A stretch of 64,000 nt of DNA from IMG/VR virus record IMGVR_UViG_3300047551_002812, positions 1 to 64,000 of that record; one strand, 5' to 3'. The notes beneath the pieces were generated by a model. It searched no databases. It was not told the origin of the DNA and worked only from the letters and a program-made list of their open reading frames with translations. The number at the start of each line of letters is the position of its first letter. Position 1 is the stretch's first letter. A program made the translations under genes and the position numbers. Source of the DNA: a virus. Shown here in pieces: positions 41,025 to 50,075 of the stretch.

Positions 41025-43156
41025 ATCTAGAGATATGGAACAGTATCAGTGTCAGACGGAGGAACCCCTCACTCTCGTCTGGCCATATAGTCCTGGAATT
41101 TGATAGAACAAAGAAACCGAAACTATTCTCTCATAAGCTTGGAAGGATAACCTTCGAGGCAAAAAATATCAACTCCGACCGAGATAAAATCATTGAGGTG
41201 CAGAAGGGCAACCTCGGTGTAAACGGATTCGTATTCAAGAATGTCGGGCATACCTACTCCGACAGTATTGTGATAGATAAGGATCAACTTTCTGGCTCCT
41301 ACCCGGTGTACGCTCACGGGCATCCGCTTGGGGGGACGGAGCATGCCGGCATGGAGAGCTGCTCCAAGGAAGGGTTAGTATGTAAGGATGGAGAGGGCGA
41401 GGATAACCTGTGTAATCCTGGTAAGTGCATGATAGGAAAAATATCTTACGTTAGAAACAGTAAGTGGAGATACGAGTCGAGTAATAAGTACAACTCCAAC
41501 CTCCCTCTCGTCTACTACCTTAATGGCACGGAGGCAATAGAGCTCCGTTCTATACTACGGGGAAAAGTGGTGGGGTTTAGTGACTCCGGGGCTGTTACGT
41601 TGAGCATCGATGCTCCAGCATCGAAGTACTCAAAGATCCTGCTTCCTCCAAAGTACTACTTCTCAGAGGATTTTATAGACTCCGCCGTAAAGGTAATTGA
41701 TAGTAGGCTGGGGAGCGTGCACAACCCGCCTAAACTAGATCTTATCGGAGTAGAGAATAGAAAGAGTGAGTTTATATCGTCGTTCATGATTTCAGTATAT
41801 CCCGGTACGTCCGAGGGGTACATCTCGAGTATATTGCATAGTAGTGAGGTAAACGAGAAGATTAAGTCGAATCTGTTATCCGTATTCTCCTCCCTACCAC
41901 CTGAGTGGTTTGAACAGTGTTTCTCCGTTATCGAGGAGGAGTATCTGTATAGCGAAGTACGAAACTACACCAATCTCACCTTCATCTCCGCGGTTTACGA
42001 CAGGGTCAAAAACTTATTTGAAAGTATCATACAGATCACCGGCAGTTCGTTTAAGAGCGGGTCTTTGGAGTACGGTAAGGACTCTATAGCTAGACCGGTG
42101 TACTCCAGACTACCGGGAGTATCAGAAGCGTACCGCTCCGACCCTCTCTTCTCCGAGAACGAGACTCCCGCAATGTGGTTGACTAGTGGCGTCGATGACT
42201 TTCTATCCAAGAAGAGGGAGCAGATCACCGCATTCTACCAGGACTATCTAGATGTAAGCACTTGTTCGCCTCTGGTTCTTGACTGGCTCGCCCAGCACGT
42301 GGGTCTATTCGGGGACCTGTGGGACCAGAGGTGGAACAGGGATATCAAGATGGCGCTCATAAAGAATGCTTTTGGGTGGTTTGATAGGCAGAAGACAAAT
42401 ACCATTCCCGGCGTTGGTGATGTAAACACTCCAAAAGGCGAGGCGTTAAACCAATTTCCCTTCTCCTCCGGGGTAACATGGACATCAACACTTTCCCAGG
42501 ACAATAGCGACAGGGTGAAGTACGACGAGATAGGAAGAGCCACGTACAACGGGACGGAACTCGTCTCCGAGACGTTCTTCTCGCAGAGAACCTACAACCA
42601 GACCACAAACCTGGTATCTATCTCTAGTGTAAATGAGGTAAAAGTCTACGATGGTAAGTGGAATGGTCTTATAGAGGCCAAAGGTAGCCTTCTCTCGTTC
42701 GCGTTTCTAGCGTCCGTATTTGGTCTGAAGTCCCACTCGGCGCAGGAGTTGCAGGTGACAGGCACGATTACTGAGACCTTGGACGATCAGACTCAGAGGC
42801 AGGTACTGATCAAGAGACCCAAGAGCGGACTTCGTAACGCCGAGGTGAGCGCTCCTGCACTGTGGCCATATAAATGCGATCCTCTTCAGGTGGGAGGAGA
42901 GACAGACGCGAAGATAGGTAATTATGTTAATCAGATGGTGGCCGGTGTTTCCAAGGCAACGGACCCCTTGAATTGCAAAAACGTGTTCTTCAGGGTTCCT
43001 TACTACTACAACAGGGACGGGAAGTCGTGGGACAGGGTAAAGTACATAGTGGATAACTGGCTTCCAGACAACATGAATAAGAGAGTCCAGTACGCGTATC
43101 TCTCGGCGGGATTATGGGCCGTCGGGGACGCTTTCTTCGACCCTAACCAGGACTAA
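41021..43156 (+). CDS. Tail protein I-like baseplate wedge protein
   Basis: 711 residues. The central block (STCSPLVLDWLAQHVGLFGD, then LWDQRWNRDIKMALIKNAF, then GWFDRQKTNTIPG) resembles the P2 gpI/T4 gp53-linked family that pairs with baseplate J. The N-terminal 300 residues and the long C-terminal part are unrecognised additions. The latter contains NGTELVSETFFSQRTYN, with a beta-strand character that may contact fibres. ATGA overlap with the gp6-like gene supports joint assembly. Confidence 0.78.
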   Translation: MNLEIWNSISVRRRNPSLSSGHIVLEFDRTKKPKLFSHKLGRITFEAKNINSDRDKIIEVQKGNLGVNGFVFKNVGHTYSDSIVIDKDQLSGSYPVYAHGHPLGGTEHAGMESCSKEGLVCKDGEGEDNLCNPGKCMIGKISYVRNSKWRYESSNKYNSNLPLVYYLNGTEAIELRSILRGKVVGFSDSGAVTLSIDAPASKYSKILLPPKYYFSEDFIDSAVKVIDSRLGSVHNPPKLDLIGVENRKSEFISSFMISVYPGTSEGYISSILHSSEVNEKIKSNLLSVFSSLPPEWFEQCFSVIEEEYLYSEVRNYTNLTFISAVYDRVKNLFESIIQITGSSFKSGSLEYGKDSIARPVYSRLPGVSEAYRSDPLFSENETPAMWLTSGVDDFLSKKREQITAFYQDYLDVSTCSPLVLDWLAQHVGLFGDLWDQRWNRDIKMALIKNAFGWFDRQKTNTIPGVGDVNTPKGEALNQFPFSSGVTWTSTLSQDNSDRVKYDEIGRATYNGTELVSETFFSQRTYNQTTNLVSISSVNEVKVYDGKWNGLIEAKGSLLSFAFLASVFGLKSHSAQELQVTGTITETLDDQTQRQVLIKRPKSGLRNAEVSAPALWPYKCDPLQVGGETDAKIGNYVNQMVAGVSKATDPLNCKNVFFRVPYYYNRDGKSWDRVKYIVDNWLPDNMNKRVQYAYLSAGLWAVGDAFFDPNQD

Positions 43157-43168
43157 GAGAGGGCGTAC

Positions 43169-46087
43169 ATGTCATTTTTCGACGATTTACAGGCGTTCAA
43201 GGAGCTTACGATACGCACCTCGGAGAGTGTAGGTGGGCCATTTGGTGACCCGTTCAACGAGATAGGCACTATAGTCTCCGTCTCCGATCCTAAAAGGCTG
43301 GGAAGAGTTAAAGCGCTTTATGCTGGAATGACGTCGGACTGGATGTACGTCCAAGGTAGCCATAAAGGCCATCTTAGTTCGCAGTATATTGGAGCTCCGT
43401 GTCTGATCTCGAAAGCCGGCGGGAATACGGGTGATGCCTTCGTGAGTCAGATCTTTAATAAGGATCCTAGGGGCAGTGGGGTGGGGACTCCGATTCAACT
43501 CACAGTGATCGGGGAGCAGATGGAGGCGAGTAACTCCTCGTCCGATCCGGGAATGAAGTGCAATGAGGATAATGCGGGAAGGATATACCTGCTGGAGAAC
43601 GAGATAAATCAGGACGTGGTGATATGTCTACGCCGTAGTAATACCCAGGAGGGCGGGGATCAGGTCTACGCCTGGAAATCACTGACCCATGGCAAGATGG
43701 TGGAGAAGGGTTTCGATCCCGGTGTCACCGACTCCCAGACTACAACGGACCTCTCGAAGAAGGTGGGACTGCCCAAGTGCTCTAAGGCGCTGGAGGGTGA
43801 GATAAGGGAGTTCGCCGAGGACCGGAAGTTCAGATCGACCATGCTAACCTGCCGTAGGGACGAGAATGGCGACTTTTCGTGGATGCCGGTATCCTCACCT
43901 CCGGTGGATTTCCGTACCACTCTTCCACCGTGCACCGAGAAGAATCACGGAATGCAGAAGGTTGTGGATACTGGACTGGACTCGGAGTCTGTTATGTGCC
44001 TTCGGTACCAGAAACAGATGAAGTGGGTGAGTTCCGGCTCGAGGAAACCCATACAGTTTCACAAGGAGGACCCGCCTCCTACCCGCGAGGAGTTCCTCTC
44101 GTCGAAGAAGCCGGTGGGCGCTCTGGCGCAGAATGCCTCGCCATCCTCCCAGGACTTTGTTGGTCAGGCCGGGGATAAAGTACTGGAGGCGGCTGGTAAG
44201 GCTGTAGCGCCAGTCTCACCGGACTCCAAGTTAAAACCGCCAACTCAGTCCGATGCGGGATTTGACGGGAAGCAGGTGCTCAGCGACCTCGGTAAGTTGG
44301 TCATAGCGAGTAACTCCGGCTTGTCCGTAGACGCGATCACGTCACAGATAGCATCGGCGATGAGCAAAGGTGGGGTTATAGATGAGGACCTGGAGAAGGT
44401 ACTCAAGGTTCTCGGTGGAGCAGGTGATGCCATCTTTCAAGGAATCAAGAGTAACTCCTTGGAGAGCGCGTTCAACACCATAGGAAGAAATTCCTTTAAC
44501 CAGGCGTTCAATGGTCTTCCGGCTCAAGTAGCCAGTGTGTACTCCGCATACATGTCCGGTGGCGCTTTGGGTGCCATAGATAGTGCTGCTATGATAGGAC
44601 TTTCCAAGCTCCCACCCGAGGTGTCAAGATTTGTGGCGCCGGTGTGGGACCTCGGGCAAGACGTGATTAGCAACCAACCAGTATCTATAAAAAAAGTTCT
44701 TGGAAGTGCCCTCGGGGCTTTGGAGTCATCGCTCCCAGACTCTATCAATCAGATCATCACTGTCGCTGGAGGAGCGGGCGGGATCTCCGAGATTCTTTCC
44801 GGAGAGATCTTTGATAAACTCTCCAAGGGTGATCTGGGGGAGATCGCTAAGATGGCCTCTAATTTTGCTAATCTTCCGGGTCTGCGGAACCTTGGCGGTC
44901 TTCAAGGAGTTCCCCAGTTAGCTACTTCCGCGCTCCAACTCGTGGGGCTGGGAGGTCAGTTCACCTCACTTCTAGGTCCCGCGGGCCTCGGGTTGAGTGG
45001 GTTCTCGGCTCTGACGGGTATAAACCCTGTCTCGGCTATACTCGGTGGGGTACCGGGACTTGGTGGACTATTCAACAGCGGAAGTGATTGCCCGTGTGAT
45101 CCGAAGTGCAGGAAGACTCAGCATGGCGAGGATTCCGATGGGAATAAGTTGCTCGATCCGTGTGGGAGCGTTATCGCATCAAATCATAGCTCCTACGCCC
45201 CAAATGGTGATCCAACAGATAATAATAATAACCCGGTCTCGGCGGTTCTGAATCTCATTCCTACAAAGATAGGGGAGGACCTATGCAACTCCGGAGGGAA
45301 TCAGTGGGACCTTACCCAGCTCATCAAGAACGTGAAACGCCTCTCGGAGATGGCCGACAGGCTCGAGGGAGCCAAACACGCTGACTGGCCAGAGTTGTGG
45401 TCTGAACTTACTTATACCTTCGAGGCGGTTGAGAAGGCTTTTAAGCAGACGGATAATAACATCACGAAGGTGGAGTCCATAGAGAGAAAACTAATAGATG
45501 CTCAGTATCGTCTGATAAATAACCTGATGGTGGGTAACTCCTCGTTCCTCTCTCAGACCTTTATGAGTATAGTAGAGACATCAAAAGCGATAAAGGATAC
45601 ATACGATTACGTTAAAGCGTTGGATAATGTGAAAAACGGAGGGAAGTTAGGTGTGACTCCGACAAATAGTATGGTGAATGTCTTCGATAATATTGTTAAG
45701 ATCGCCAGACTGAACGCATTGTCAAAGAAGGAAGCTAAGTTCATAACCGATAATTTTCTGAAATCAGCTCATGACGAGTGGAAGGAGCTAGAACCCGCCA
45801 AGGACCTTGTAAATATCACCGATTTTGTTCTAGGCGCGATCCCAAAATCCCTCCCAGCAACTTTTGGTAATTGTAAGACGAAACGGGATAAGGATAAAGT
45901 GCTTAAAGACTCGCTGGAGGCCAAGATAAACTCTCCGGTTCCGCCCGAACCAGATTCTCTACTCAATAGTCTATTGCCATCGAAATACTTTGATAAAGCA
46001 TTTGATAAACAGAAAGAGATCTCGTCAATCCTGGACCAGATAAACTATGAACAAGGCAGAAGCAAAGAAGGAAAAGCAGACTGTTAA
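43169..46087 (+). CDS. Large baseplate protein with gp5/VgrG-type OB fold
   Basis: 972 residues. Residues 30-90 match an OB-fold hub domain: NEIGTIVSVSDPKRLGRVKA, then LYAGMTSDWMYVQG, then GAPCLISKAGGNTGDAF, as in T4 gp5 and VgrG. The middle (about 400-660) is a hydrophobic Gly-rich region (LGLSGFSALTGINPVSAILG) with a Cys cluster after it (DCPCDPKCRKTQHG). The last 230 residues are helical and coiled-coil-like. The hydrophobic middle could be membrane-penetrating. The last 41 bases overlap the terminase start. Confidence 0.8.
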   Translation: MSFFDDLQAFKELTIRTSESVGGPFGDPFNEIGTIVSVSDPKRLGRVKALYAGMTSDWMYVQGSHKGHLSSQYIGAPCLISKAGGNTGDAFVSQIFNKDPRGSGVGTPIQLTVIGEQMEASNSSSDPGMKCNEDNAGRIYLLENEINQDVVICLRRSNTQEGGDQVYAWKSLTHGKMVEKGFDPGVTDSQTTTDLSKKVGLPKCSKALEGEIREFAEDRKFRSTMLTCRRDENGDFSWMPVSSPPVDFRTTLPPCTEKNHGMQKVVDTGLDSESVMCLRYQKQMKWVSSGSRKPIQFHKEDPPPTREEFLSSKKPVGALAQNASPSSQDFVGQAGDKVLEAAGKAVAPVSPDSKLKPPTQSDAGFDGKQVLSDLGKLVIASNSGLSVDAITSQIASAMSKGGVIDEDLEKVLKVLGGAGDAIFQGIKSNSLESAFNTIGRNSFNQAFNGLPAQVASVYSAYMSGGALGAIDSAAMIGLSKLPPEVSRFVAPVWDLGQDVISNQPVSIKKVLGSALGALESSLPDSINQIITVAGGAGGISEILSGEIFDKLSKGDLGEIAKMASNFANLPGLRNLGGLQGVPQLATSALQLVGLGGQFTSLLGPAGLGLSGFSALTGINPVSAILGGVPGLGGLFNSGSDCPCDPKCRKTQHGEDSDGNKLLDPCGSVIASNHSSYAPNGDPTDNNNNPVSAVLNLIPTKIGEDLCNSGGNQWDLTQLIKNVKRLSEMADRLEGAKHADWPELWSELTYTFEAVEKAFKQTDNNITKVESIERKLIDAQYRLINNLMVGNSSFLSQTFMSIVETSKAIKDTYDYVKALDNVKNGGKLGVTPTNSMVNVFDNIVKIARLNALSKKEAKFITDNFLKSAHDEWKELEPAKDLVNITDFVLGAIPKSLPATFGNCKTKRDKDKVLKDSLEAKINSPVPPEPDSLLNSLLPSKYFDKAFDKQKEISSILDQINYEQGRSKEGKADC

Positions 46088-47663
46088 GGAGATGGAGGAG
46101 AGTATCTCGTCTCTCTCCCCGTCTGACAAACAGGAACTACTAAGACTGAAGTGTCGAACAGACTTTCTGACGTACGCCAGGTTCATCACGTCAGAAGTCC
46201 CTGTCGCGGGCAAATTTAAACCATTTCGTGTCCACGAGGTAATCGGAGGATTTCTTCAAATGATCGGCGATGGGGAGAAGGATTATAAGCAGAGCGCCAT
46301 ATCCCTTCCGCCTCGAACGGGAAAATCCCTACTTATCTCTAAGGTGTTCCCGTCGTGGCAGATGGGAAGAAGTCCAACGGCTCAGTTCATCATGAGTAGT
46401 TATGCGCTTCAACTCACCAATGAGAACTCCAGGGCGGTCATCGAGTACATTTCCCACGAGAGTTTCAAGTGGTTATTTCCCGAGTGCGAGATAGATAGAG
46501 ATAAATGCAATCTGAGCGTGATCCGGAACAATAACGGTGGGTTGATTAAGATTGCCTCAGCGGGCGGTAATGTTACCGGTTTTGGTTTTGGAGTAATCAG
46601 CGACGAGGAGTTGCCAGGAGTCGGGATACTGGATGACCTTCTCGCGGATGGTAACTCTCCGACCGTCATGGAGAGCACTTTTGCCTGGACTCAAACACAA
46701 TTTTTGACAAGAGGTCTACCTAACAACTCCATTATCTCCATGGGAACGAGGTTTCACGTGGATGATGTAATCGGCAGGCTTCTTAAGGCTGACCCGGAGG
46801 GCTGGAAGGAACTGAATGTTCCTGCATTGTGCATCGACGAGGACTCCGATGTTCTTCAGAGGAAACTGGGAGAGTCCCACTGGCCGGAGTTCTTTCCCGT
46901 TGAGAACCTCGAAGCGATCAAGAAATCCATCGGGGACAAGGACTTTAACTCACTCTACCAGGGAAAACCCGCCGGTGAGCAGGGTGCTATCTTCAAGGAG
47001 CACTGGTTTGACTACCATGACAAGAATAGATCGAAGTACTCCTACATCTACGCCACTATAGACACCGCCTACAAAGCCGACAGGATAAACGACTACACCG
47101 CCATCTGCGTGTGGGGGTACGACAAGAGTAACTCCAAACTCCATCTAATCCACTACATCCTGGAGAGAATGGAGTTCCCCGATCTTGAGAAGATCTTTCC
47201 TCAGCTCGTTAAAACCTGGAAGATACGATGTATATACATCGAGGGTCGGGCTCAAGGGGTTCCGTTGATACAGACACTGAGAAGGACTATAAACATCTCG
47301 ATTAAGGAACTAGTACCGAACAAGGACAAAGTGCTTAGGGCGAACGCTGTTGCTCCTCTGGCGGAAAGCGGTCTGGTGTCACTGTATGATAATCTGCCAA
47401 ACCTCGCGGAGAGACTCTCCGAACTCACCTCGTTTCCGTTCATCAAGAATGATGACTTTGTCGATGCGTTCGTGTACGGTATAACGGTATACAGGGACGA
47501 GATCATGGGTGGAGGAGCAGTACACGGTGGGGATAGAAGCAAACTCCCGCGTCTTGTCCACGATCCCTTCTACAAAGGGGGTTCTAGGAGATTGTCAAGT
47601 GATCTTGGGAGGGTCGGTGTAGGCGTCTCAGGGCAGAAATCCTCGGCGACTCGGTACCTTTAA
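46047..47663 (+). CDS. Large terminase subunit
   Basis: 538 residues (a later ATG at 46092 would shorten it by 15). It packages DNA into the prohead by ATP hydrolysis and cuts it. ATPase: Walker A SLPPRTGKS at residues 87-94 and an acidic pair GILDDL near 190. The nuclease domain has IYATIDTAYKADRINDYTAI (Asp near 335 is the first metal ligand), IEGRAQGVPLI and a final DDFVDAFVYG. It overlaps the end of the baseplate gene by 41 nt, so it is translated from the same late RNA. The coupling region TGFGFGVISDEELPG is the translocation motif. No small subunit was seen here. Confidence 0.94.
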   Translation: MNKAEAKKEKQTVKEMEESISSLSPSDKQELLRLKCRTDFLTYARFITSEVPVAGKFKPFRVHEVIGGFLQMIGDGEKDYKQSAISLPPRTGKSLLISKVFPSWQMGRSPTAQFIMSSYALQLTNENSRAVIEYISHESFKWLFPECEIDRDKCNLSVIRNNNGGLIKIASAGGNVTGFGFGVISDEELPGVGILDDLLADGNSPTVMESTFAWTQTQFLTRGLPNNSIISMGTRFHVDDVIGRLLKADPEGWKELNVPALCIDEDSDVLQRKLGESHWPEFFPVENLEAIKKSIGDKDFNSLYQGKPAGEQGAIFKEHWFDYHDKNRSKYSYIYATIDTAYKADRINDYTAICVWGYDKSNSKLHLIHYILERMEFPDLEKIFPQLVKTWKIRCIYIEGRAQGVPLIQTLRRTINISIKELVPNKDKVLRANAVAPLAESGLVSLYDNLPNLAERLSELTSFPFIKNDDFVDAFVYGITVYRDEIMGGGAVHGGDRSKLPRLVHDPFYKGGSRRLSSDLGRVGVGVSGQKSSATRYL

Positions 47664-47672
47664 TGGTATAAT
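47664..47672 (+). promoter_or_regulatory. Consensus extended -10 TGGTATAAT for the thioredoxin-sigma operon
   Basis: Perfect TATAAT with a TG extension, right after the terminase stop. It is the closest to the bacterial consensus of any promoter in the window. Confidence 0.7.
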
Positions 47673-47694
47673 ACACGTGTATTACTTGCAAGTA
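47669..47694 (+). promoter_or_regulatory. Two abutting perfect palindromes over the promoter, operator-like
   Basis: TAATACACGTGTATTA (16 bp, 47669-47684) overlaps the -10 hexamer. TACTTGCAAGTA (12 bp, 47683-47694) follows and shares two bases with it. They cover the expected start point and lie 10 nt before the thioredoxin ATG. Dyads of this kind are normal for dimeric repressors. Confidence 0.65.
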
Positions 47695-47704
47695 TACAAA
47701 AACT

Positions 47705-48019
47705 ATGACAGATCAACAGTTTAAATACAGAGTAGTCTTCTTTCACCAGCCGGGTTGCGTGGCCTGTAACACGATGAAACCCATCTGGGTCGAGACGGCT
47801 AATGAGATCGCCGAGGAGTACCCTCATTACTCGGTGGGATTTGGCGAGTGGGATGTTACAACAGACGACTGGGCGTTCTGCGACCAAATCGAGTGCGACG
47901 GAACACCTAATTTCGCCGTGTTTAACGAGGACTCTGAATTGTTCGGACTGAATACCGACGGAATGCTGGCAAAGTCCCAACTCAAGGAGTTTATCATCAA
48001 TGCTATCGAAAAAGTATGA
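47705..48019 (+). CDS. Thioredoxin-like protein
   Basis: 104 residues. Thioredoxin fold with the redox motif CVAC near residues 18-21 (FHQPGCVACNTMKPIW), the cis-Pro segment DGTPNF near 64-69, and a C-terminal helix. It may reduce ribonucleotide reductase or serve DNA polymerase processivity as in T7. The NrdA here has its own glutaredoxin, so the first role could be redundant. First gene of a three-gene operon, it overlaps the sigma factor start by ATGA and sits behind the palindromic promoter. Confidence 0.88.
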   Translation: MTDQQFKYRVVFFHQPGCVACNTMKPIWVETANEIAEEYPHYSVGFGEWDVTTDDWAFCDQIECDGTPNFAVFNEDSELFGLNTDGMLAKSQLKEFIINAIEKV

Positions 48020-48801
48020 CAATTGAATCTGATAAGCAGGAGGGTTGCAGGTCTAGAAGGAGACTCTCCGAGAGGGACGAGCAAATTGTATCACAGATGT
48101 GGAAGGCCTCACAGGTAGCGAGGAAGATCTCCTCGTTCACAGGATTGCCCTACGAGGAACTGAGGGACGCAGCTCTTGAGTACATAGTTAAGATCTACGA
48201 TTCTTGGGATCAGACGAAAGGCGCGAATTTTTCCACCTGGGTTAACAGATGCCTTCAATTTCACATGCTGAACTACCTGCGCGATAATTCTCGGTTGGTT
48301 AAGATCCCACGTTCCTACTCGGATCTTTACCTCAAGATCCGAAAATACACTACGACTGATCCTAACATCACCGACGAACAGATCGCCGAAAAGATCCAGG
48401 TACCAGTTAAGAAGGTTAGGGCGGTTCGTCAAGCTTTTGCCATGAGTTTCTCCCCGGTAACAGAGTACTCTAACATCACCGAATCGGAGTACGAATCCGA
48501 CATGACTATGGGCGATTTTATGGCCAGTCATAAGGAACTTCTACACAAGATCACTGATCTTGACCCGAACGACGAGACGTTCCTCATGGACTACCTGGTG
48601 AAGAAAAGATCAGTTTCTACGCTGGTGCGTAAGAACCCTCATCTGAAAAATGCCGATGATATCAGAAGATACTCGGAGCAACTTATAGAATTCATCCTAT
48701 GCGACGCATCGTATCCATCCAAGGCACAGAATACACGAAAGGAAACTTCGAAAAGAAGTGGACAGAGGTCGTCAACGGAACAGAGTGTAACTACTTTGTA
48801 A
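48016..48801 (+). CDS. Phage sigma factor of the sigma-70 family (gp55-like role)
   Basis: 261 residues. Region 2 is clear: LPYEELRDAALEYIVKIYDSW, then GANFSTWVNRCLQFHMLNYL, then RDNSRLVKIPRS (core binding and -10 recognition). Region 3 follows (DEQIAEKIQVPVKKVRAVRQ), a helix-turn-helix. A normal region 4 for -35 binding is not recognised; the segment near 205-235 is degenerate. This build resembles T4 gp55, which reads only a -10-like late element. It is the obvious candidate to read GTTTAAAG in this genome. The last 34 residues (SKAQNTRKETSKRSGQRSST) are basic and lie in the overlap with the next gene. Confidence 0.85.
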   Translation: MTIESDKQEGCRSRRRLSERDEQIVSQMWKASQVARKISSFTGLPYEELRDAALEYIVKIYDSWDQTKGANFSTWVNRCLQFHMLNYLRDNSRLVKIPRSYSDLYLKIRKYTTTDPNITDEQIAEKIQVPVKKVRAVRQAFAMSFSPVTEYSNITESEYESDMTMGDFMASHKELLHKITDLDPNDETFLMDYLVKKRSVSTLVRKNPHLKNADDIRRYSEQLIEFILCDASYPSKAQNTRKETSKRSGQRSSTEQSVTTL

Positions 48802-49397
48802 AAGGCCGTGATGAGGAGTTTCTTAGCGAGGTGGTAGATCTGATCCCCAGGTGGAAGGTTGTGAAGGACCGAGGGGACGTAAAGTACAAGATTAGAAGTA
48901 AAAAGTTTCAGGGTAGGGCAGTAAAAGGAATCGTCATGATAACTCCCAATTCTAAGAGGGAGGTCTGGATGGGGAAAGGCAAAGTCACTGACGAGCTCTT
49001 CCCGAGGGAGAAACCGGTTCCGGAGTACAAGCAGAATAAAAAGGATGCTCTGATTGCCATGAGGCAAATCGTGGAGCCTCAGATCAAGACATTCAGGATG
49101 AGTGTTAATCGTCAGCTCAAAAGGAAACCATTAAGGTGTCCCATGAGTGGGGATTTTATCAACTCCGGAGAGTTCCATATAGACCACTCGTACCCATTTA
49201 AAAATCTCGTCGAGGAGTGGTGTAGGGATGAGAAGGTGGACTTGGAAAGGGTGGATGTTTACTGCCACGGGACAAAGTGCTACTTCAGAGACACCACTCT
49301 AGCTGAGAGTTGGTTTGACTACCACGCTATCAACGCGCGTCTTCAGGCATTGAGCGCAAAAGCCAACCTTGAGAAGGGTTCTAAGTACTACGGGTGA
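48699..49397 (+). CDS. DUF3223-like protein with HNH-type C-terminal motif
   Basis: 232 residues. The C-terminal 90 residues (CPMSGDFINSGEFHIDHSYP, then FKNLVEEWC, then LAESWFDYHAINARLQALSA) match the DUF3223 family, which has an H-x-D-H core and occurs in phages and plants. The N-terminal part (LIPRWKVVKDRGDVKYKIRS) is basic and beta-rich. A nuclease or nucleic-acid binding role is likely but unproven. It overlaps the sigma gene by 103 bases in another frame. It ends back to back with the convergent gene at TGATCA. Confidence 0.78.
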   Translation: MRRIVSIQGTEYTKGNFEKKWTEVVNGTECNYFVKGRDEEFLSEVVDLIPRWKVVKDRGDVKYKIRSKKFQGRAVKGIVMITPNSKREVWMGKGKVTDELFPREKPVPEYKQNKKDALIAMRQIVEPQIKTFRMSVNRQLKRKPLRCPMSGDFINSGEFHIDHSYPFKNLVEEWCRDEKVDLERVDVYCHGTKCYFRDTTLAESWFDYHAINARLQALSAKANLEKGSKYYG

Positions 49398-50075
49398 TCA
49401 CTTCTTTTTCTTTTTCTTCTTGGGTTTGGTAGTAGATTTCGTAGTATTGTTACCAATGGTGGGTTTGAATCCCTGTCCTGGGAACTTTAACAGAGCGAGA
49501 TCGGAACTAAGATCGAGGTTCTCAAAACTCAACTCAAATATCTCCTGGGCAGCGTTTGCTAACATCTCCTCGATACCCTGAGTTGTCTTCTCACTGGACA
49601 ACCAGGGTTTTCTACTATTTACCGGAGCAGCGTAGCCCATTTTATTCGCCACCTCGTAGATACCTTGGGACTTTCTACCAACGTAATGTCCAGCGTACAG
49701 TCTCCCAGTGATAATATTGATACCCTCTTCCGCGTACCTTCTCTTTAGAAACTGAATTACCGCTCCATCCGGATTCTGATGGTCCAGGTAACTCTCTAGT
49801 TCTTGCACAGCAGACTGCGCTCTTGCTATAAGCGCTTCTCCGGGCTTGCCCTTGAAACTTATCTCCACCTGGGCACTCTCCAGTGCTTCTATGTACCTAG
49901 TGAGATTATGCCTGGCTTCTTTGGAGTACTGAGCAGCTACTTTTGCGAGTATGTCTTTTCTCAACGACTCCTTCTGTGCTTTGATTATCTCCGCTTTCGC
50001 GACTTCTAAGATCTGTTTCTTAGCCGAGTTGAGTACCGCGGCCATTATTCCAGAGGCGATAACTTGTGGTATCAT
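49398..50075 (-). CDS. Virion-associated protein with poly-lysine tail
   Basis: 225 residues. Helical N-terminal half (KAEIIKAQKESLRKDILAKV), then a globular part (FLKRRYAEEGINIITGRLYA, then GHYVGRKSQGIYEVANKMGY). The end is KPKKKKKKK, seven lysines in a row. No family recognised. The start overlaps the hub gene stop by ATGA, so it is a tail-operon gene; the middle resembles small tail-completion proteins. The basic tail could bind DNA or an acidic partner. Confidence 0.75.
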   Translation of the reverse strand: MIPQVIASGIMAAVLNSAKKQILEVAKAEIIKAQKESLRKDILAKVAAQYSKEARHNLTRYIEALESAQVEISFKGKPGEALIARAQSAVQELESYLDHQNPDGAVIQFLKRRYAEEGINIITGRLYAGHYVGRKSQGIYEVANKMGYAAPVNSRKPWLSSEKTTQGIEEMLANAAQEIFELSFENLDLSSDLALLKFPGQGFKPTIGNNTTKSTTKPKKKKKKK

